Assembly (NCBI GenBank): GCA_003118195.1
Contig: BEXV01002557.1
Location: forward strand, 1 to 45,876
Reading direction: 5' to 3'
From: Hemicentrotus pulcherrimus
Lineage: Eukaryota; Echinodermata; Echinoidea; Camarodonta; Strongylocentrotidae
DNA length: 45,876 nt
The position numbers and the translations under genes are program-made. Shown piece by piece: positions 42,690 to 45,876 of the stretch. The notes below the pieces were generated by a model. That model was given only the letters and a program-made list of their open reading frames with translations. It ran no database searches and was not told the DNA's origin. Position 1 is the stretch's first letter. Every line of letters begins with the position of its first letter.

Positions 42690-42884
42690 TTAAAACTTAT
42701 CTGCCATAGTTTACAAGAGGGATTATAACGCTCTGCAAGGTCACTGGACAGATGGCAATCTCATCAACTCAGCTCTCAGCTAACATAAAGAAAAGAGGAT
42801 GATGGGGGACCAGTGGTCACCGATTAGACACTGTTTGTTATATAGAGGGCGCAAGTAGCTACAAGTAGTGTAGTGGGCCTTTAA
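42690..42884 (+). mobile_element. MITE family 1, copy 3
   Basis: Runs from TTAAAACTTATCTGCC to GTAGTGGGCCTTTAA. Nearly identical in layout to the inverted copy at 28987-29181. Confidence 0.8.
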
Positions 42885-43939
42885 GCAAAATACCCTCAAT
42901 AATCGCACTTTAGACATGACCTTTACTAATTGTCCCTAACTTGTAGTTGATAAAGAGCTGTGATTACCTTTCAGCGAATTGCACAAATACTACCGGACCT
43001 ACTATCACGGGTATCTTCTCGCGAGTAACGGAGACCTTCATCTCTTAAAGAAACAATTTTGAAACGTTGCTGGTACATCTACCTTGTACTGCCTTGTCAG
43101 TCTCTTGGATTCCATCCCAAGGATAGATTTCGATAAAGCATTTGACAATACATGCCTTCACGGTTGTTTCATCTCAAAGCATGCCGGGATACAATTTTAG
43201 TACATTTTCACCTTCGCCGTGATCAGCTGCCCCGTTGCAAACAACGGGATTCTTATCGAATCAACATCATAATCTTGTACAAAATCTGCTATTCTGCAGT
43301 GATTTTCTTTCAATCCAGTATCATTTGTACGGTAAGAACCCGAAGTTTGTGCTTATTCATTTTTATGACGAATAAAGCTTATAAAACGACGTAATGAGAG
43401 TGGGCAGGGGTCCAACTTTAGTAAATGTAGGCCTAGATCTAGTCCTGTATGTTCAAATGTGTGTGCATTTTCAGTAGAAACTGATTGCCTTTTAAGCTGC
43501 TAAACATTCGTGTTTTAGGTAGAAATTAACAAAATTTACAGTAAAATGAGACCTATGTCTCAGGAAATAGGAATAGATCCTTTAGACTATATATAACTGA
43601 TATTGGAATAGGATCTACTAGAACTTAGAATGGCCAACTGTTGGATAGTGATTGCAATTACTGAATTAGACCAGATCTAGACCCTATAGACCTAGATCTA
43701 GGCCTAAATCATGAATGTAAAAAAGTAAAAGAGGCCATGAAAACGATAGATATGTCGATCTGGATCTGGATATAATAGTATGATATCGATGAGCTCAACT
43801 TGAGCATCAACATGCATCTACACGATCTAGTGTTGAAGAAGTGATAAGGATTCTTTTGTTACAATTATTCTTGTGGTCACAAAATTAAATTTCATTGGCT
43901 TTTTCCTTTTATTTATCAGTTGCAGCATCATCGAACACG
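42885..43939. other. Noncoding stretch
   Basis: Words AGATCTAG and AGGCCTA, themselves palindromic, cluster at about 43428-43706. No gene seen. Confidence 0.4.
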
Positions 43940-44011
43940 ATGGCCAATGAATCAGATGATGACCTAGATGTTACGAGAGAGCTCATTTCACAATGGACAA
44001 CAGAAGTGTAA
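43940..44011 (+). pseudogene. Possible acidic N-terminal coding fragment
   Basis: After a good acceptor (TTTCCTTTTATTTATCAG at 43902-43919) an ATG opens MANESDDDLDVTRELISQWT and stops after 23 codons. Shifting frame after the stop gives FLQGGDSSLENEESLFYG, so a frameshifted gene is possible. Family not recognised. Confidence 0.25.
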
Positions 44012-44163
44012 CGTGACTTTCTACAAGGAGGAGACTCAAGCTTGGAAAACGAGGAGTCATTATTTTATGGGTATTCTCTGCCGGCTGCCCTGCTGGTGTG
44101 GGTAGCTGTTCAGCCATCCGAGGTAGAGACTGATACGAACTGAACAATGGATGGATTGGGGAG

Positions 44164-44271
44164 GGGAGGGGTAGGCATGCAGAACTGGCCTACTATGTTT
44201 GTATGTACATTCTGGATAAGGAACCTCCATCTCTAGAAGGAAAAGTATTAAGAGACTTCAAAGAGGGGAAG
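44164..44271 (+). pseudogene. Coding-like module (LDKEPPSLEGK), repeated nearby
   Basis: Reads HAELAYYVCMYILDKEPPSL, then EGKVLRDFKEGK, up to a possible donor (AAG|GTATAT). A diverged direct copy at about 44348-44429 reads VCMYLLDKESGPNKNSLQKL. An inverted copy at 45652-45858 reads YICVQLLDKDPPSLLIRE. No known family recognised; probably pieces of a mobile element or duplicated exon. Confidence 0.35.
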
Positions 44272-44869
44272 GTATATAGTTATTTTGCCTTGTGAAAAAA
44301 ATAGATTTAGCCCCTAAAAAAAGCGTTCCTTTGGGTATCAAATGACGACAGGTTTGTATGTACCTACTGGATAAGGAGTCAGGACCTAACAAGAATTCAC
44401 TTCAAAAACTGTCAAACTGTTAACCTATTCTTGCATTCGCTGATTAATCAACTCTGTTCACTTTGATGTATATGTATTGCAATTTGTAGGTTTATTCACA
44501 CTTTTGTTTATGAGTCTATTTTTTTTTTTTTTGTATAGTTTTAAAAAAAATAATTTTGTTACGAGCCAGAGATTTTGGGAACACAAATGCGTTACCTCCG
44601 TTCCCAGAGTGGGGTTGGGGTGTAGGTACTACTTCATAGGATGGCAACTTATATGCATTGCATTGAACCTGTTGATATTGATCTCATGGTTATATTTATT
44701 TTATAAATAAAATCAAACAACACAGAGAGGGTTGTAGATGAGTACTAAGCCATCATTACTGTATGTAGGACGCTGAGTTGAAGTTATTCATGATTTATTC
44801 AAGAGAGGAAGGTCAGACAGACCAGATGTTTACCGTAAAATATTTAACAAGAGAAAAATCATAGAAACA

Positions 44870-45003
44870 GAGAGGCATCGAGAGAGATGTCGACGCTTAA
44901 TGAAAGAGAAAGAGTGATAATAAGGAGGGGGAGAGAGAGGGGATGAACAGATAGAGAAGGAGAACAAGAATTAGGTGTGAAGAGGAAGATCAAGAGAACG
45001 AGA
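44870..45003. repeat. GA-rich low-complexity tract
   Basis: Purine-rich imperfect GAGA repeats. A complementary CT-rich stretch lies at about 45195-45245. Confidence 0.75.
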
Positions 45004-45651
45004 GATTGAATTTGACAAATGTACGTTTCCATGTACCTTTTCTTAATTTATATTATAAGGTGAACGATATAGTGACGGTCTTTAGTTTGCATTCTTTCCT
45101 CTAGCTTTATCTTCGAATGTATTATTTTAATTTAGTAAATGTTTGTATGGATATAATGTTGATTTCTATCTCGGACCATATGTCATAGCCTCCGTTCTTG
45201 CTCTCCCTTCCTAATGTTAGTCTATCTCTCTTTCTCTCTCTCTCTGTAATGATAACCCCTCTATCAATCTTTTCTCCATCAACTCTTGATATATTCCTCC
45301 TCTTCTCTTTCTCGTTCATCACCACGATCATTATCATCATCTCAAGACTGTATCAAGACTGTATAATCATTGTATAAGACTCTTTAGATTGATCAATACA
45401 GTTCTTATAATTATATGAACTTTATGTACAAACAATATACCATATGGTCACAATCATTTAATAAAAAGTGGTAAGAATACTTATTCCACTTATGGGCAAC
45501 AACATAATCTCCATTTTCTCCTCTTTGTCCCAATATCGACTTCTTTTTCATTCTTTACTCCTGTCACTTCTCTATCTCTCTGACTATACTCGCAAGAAAG
45601 TAGAATCAACTGTTTGACATGAACCAGTCTAGAAAATGAACTATATTCATT

Positions 45652-45858
45652 CTAAGTATCAAATACATTTTGAATTACAGACAGCTTTCTCCCACAAGAT
45701 GAAACAAATATCTCCCTAACCAGAAACTGGCAAAATAACTGAATGCCTTGCCCTCTTTGTAGTGCCTCATTATTCTCTCTAATGAGTAATGATGGAGGGT
45801 CCTTATCCAGTAGTTGCACACAAATATATCTATACATAGTAGACGGCCAGCTCTGCAT
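45652..45858 (-). pseudogene. Inverted copy of the LDKEPPSL-type module
   Basis: A 68-codon open frame begins at the sequence homologous to 44178 and includes LLDKDPPSLLIRENNEALQR. The nucleotide match with 44174-44240 is inverted (GGCATGCAGA.CTGGCC, CTGGATAAGGA.CCTCCATC). The rest is unrecognised. Confidence 0.3.
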
Positions 45859-45876
45859 GCCTTTCTCTCCCCCCCC

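Noticed and set aside
42080..42693. Overlapping frames of 63-121 codons on both strands
   Set aside because: Open only because the CpG-rich words lack stops; no protein features.

Overview
The window looks like AT-rich, intron-rich nuclear DNA from a marine invertebrate, most likely an echinoderm such as a sea urchin. That assignment is inference. It rests on long introns with GT-AG borders, CT/GA and AT microsatellites, many small inverted-repeat elements, a Crypton-type tyrosine recombinase fragment, a foldback element built of short repeats, and phase-1 immunoglobulin (Ig) exons. I see no tRNA, rRNA, CRISPR or prokaryotic operon. There is one 173-base gap (14681-14853) and three single unknown bases.

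Layout. 1-9000 (mostly + strand): old repeats, a foldback element (999-1826), a two-exon MULE-like transposase gene (2208-4795, SWIM zinc finger at the C terminus), a retroposon tail, two small inverted-repeat elements and a tyrosine-recombinase fragment (8507-8890). 9000-15100: mostly noncoding, with a decayed LINE reverse transcriptase (13324-13590, - strand). 15168-24218 (- strand): receptor gene A. 24219-30463: intergenic, with an orphan tyrosine-rich tail exon (26314-26439) and a hammerhead-ribozyme-like motif (27513-27571). 30464-40697 (- strand): receptor gene B. 40698-45876: gene B's upstream region, then repeats and small coding-like fragments.

Main result. Genes A and B are tandem paralogues of a type I membrane receptor: signal peptide, three Ig-like domains, stalk, transmembrane helix, cytoplasmic tail. 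I could place every exon. The models close in frame: A has 8 exons (505 aa) and B has 12 exons (624 aa). Signal peptide, Ig exons and stalk are clearly homologous, with identical phases and near-identical exon lengths, and the introns and upstream DNA are homologous too. The transmembrane helices and tails are unrelated. A ends in a tail with YMEM, an adjoining RPLPPL proline motif and two YVN motifs, as expected for PI3K, SH3 and Grb2-type binding. B ends in a tail built from small phase-0 exons, four carrying an EYA[VT]V core; two match the ITIM consensus and two are ITIM-like. This is the architecture of a paired activating/inhibitory receptor locus, with homology breaking in the intron between stalk and transmembrane exon. 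The orphan exon between the genes encodes a third kind of tail (YLNM) and could be an alternative last exon of gene B or the relic of a third receptor.

Functional statements about signalling are inferred from motifs and gene structure only.
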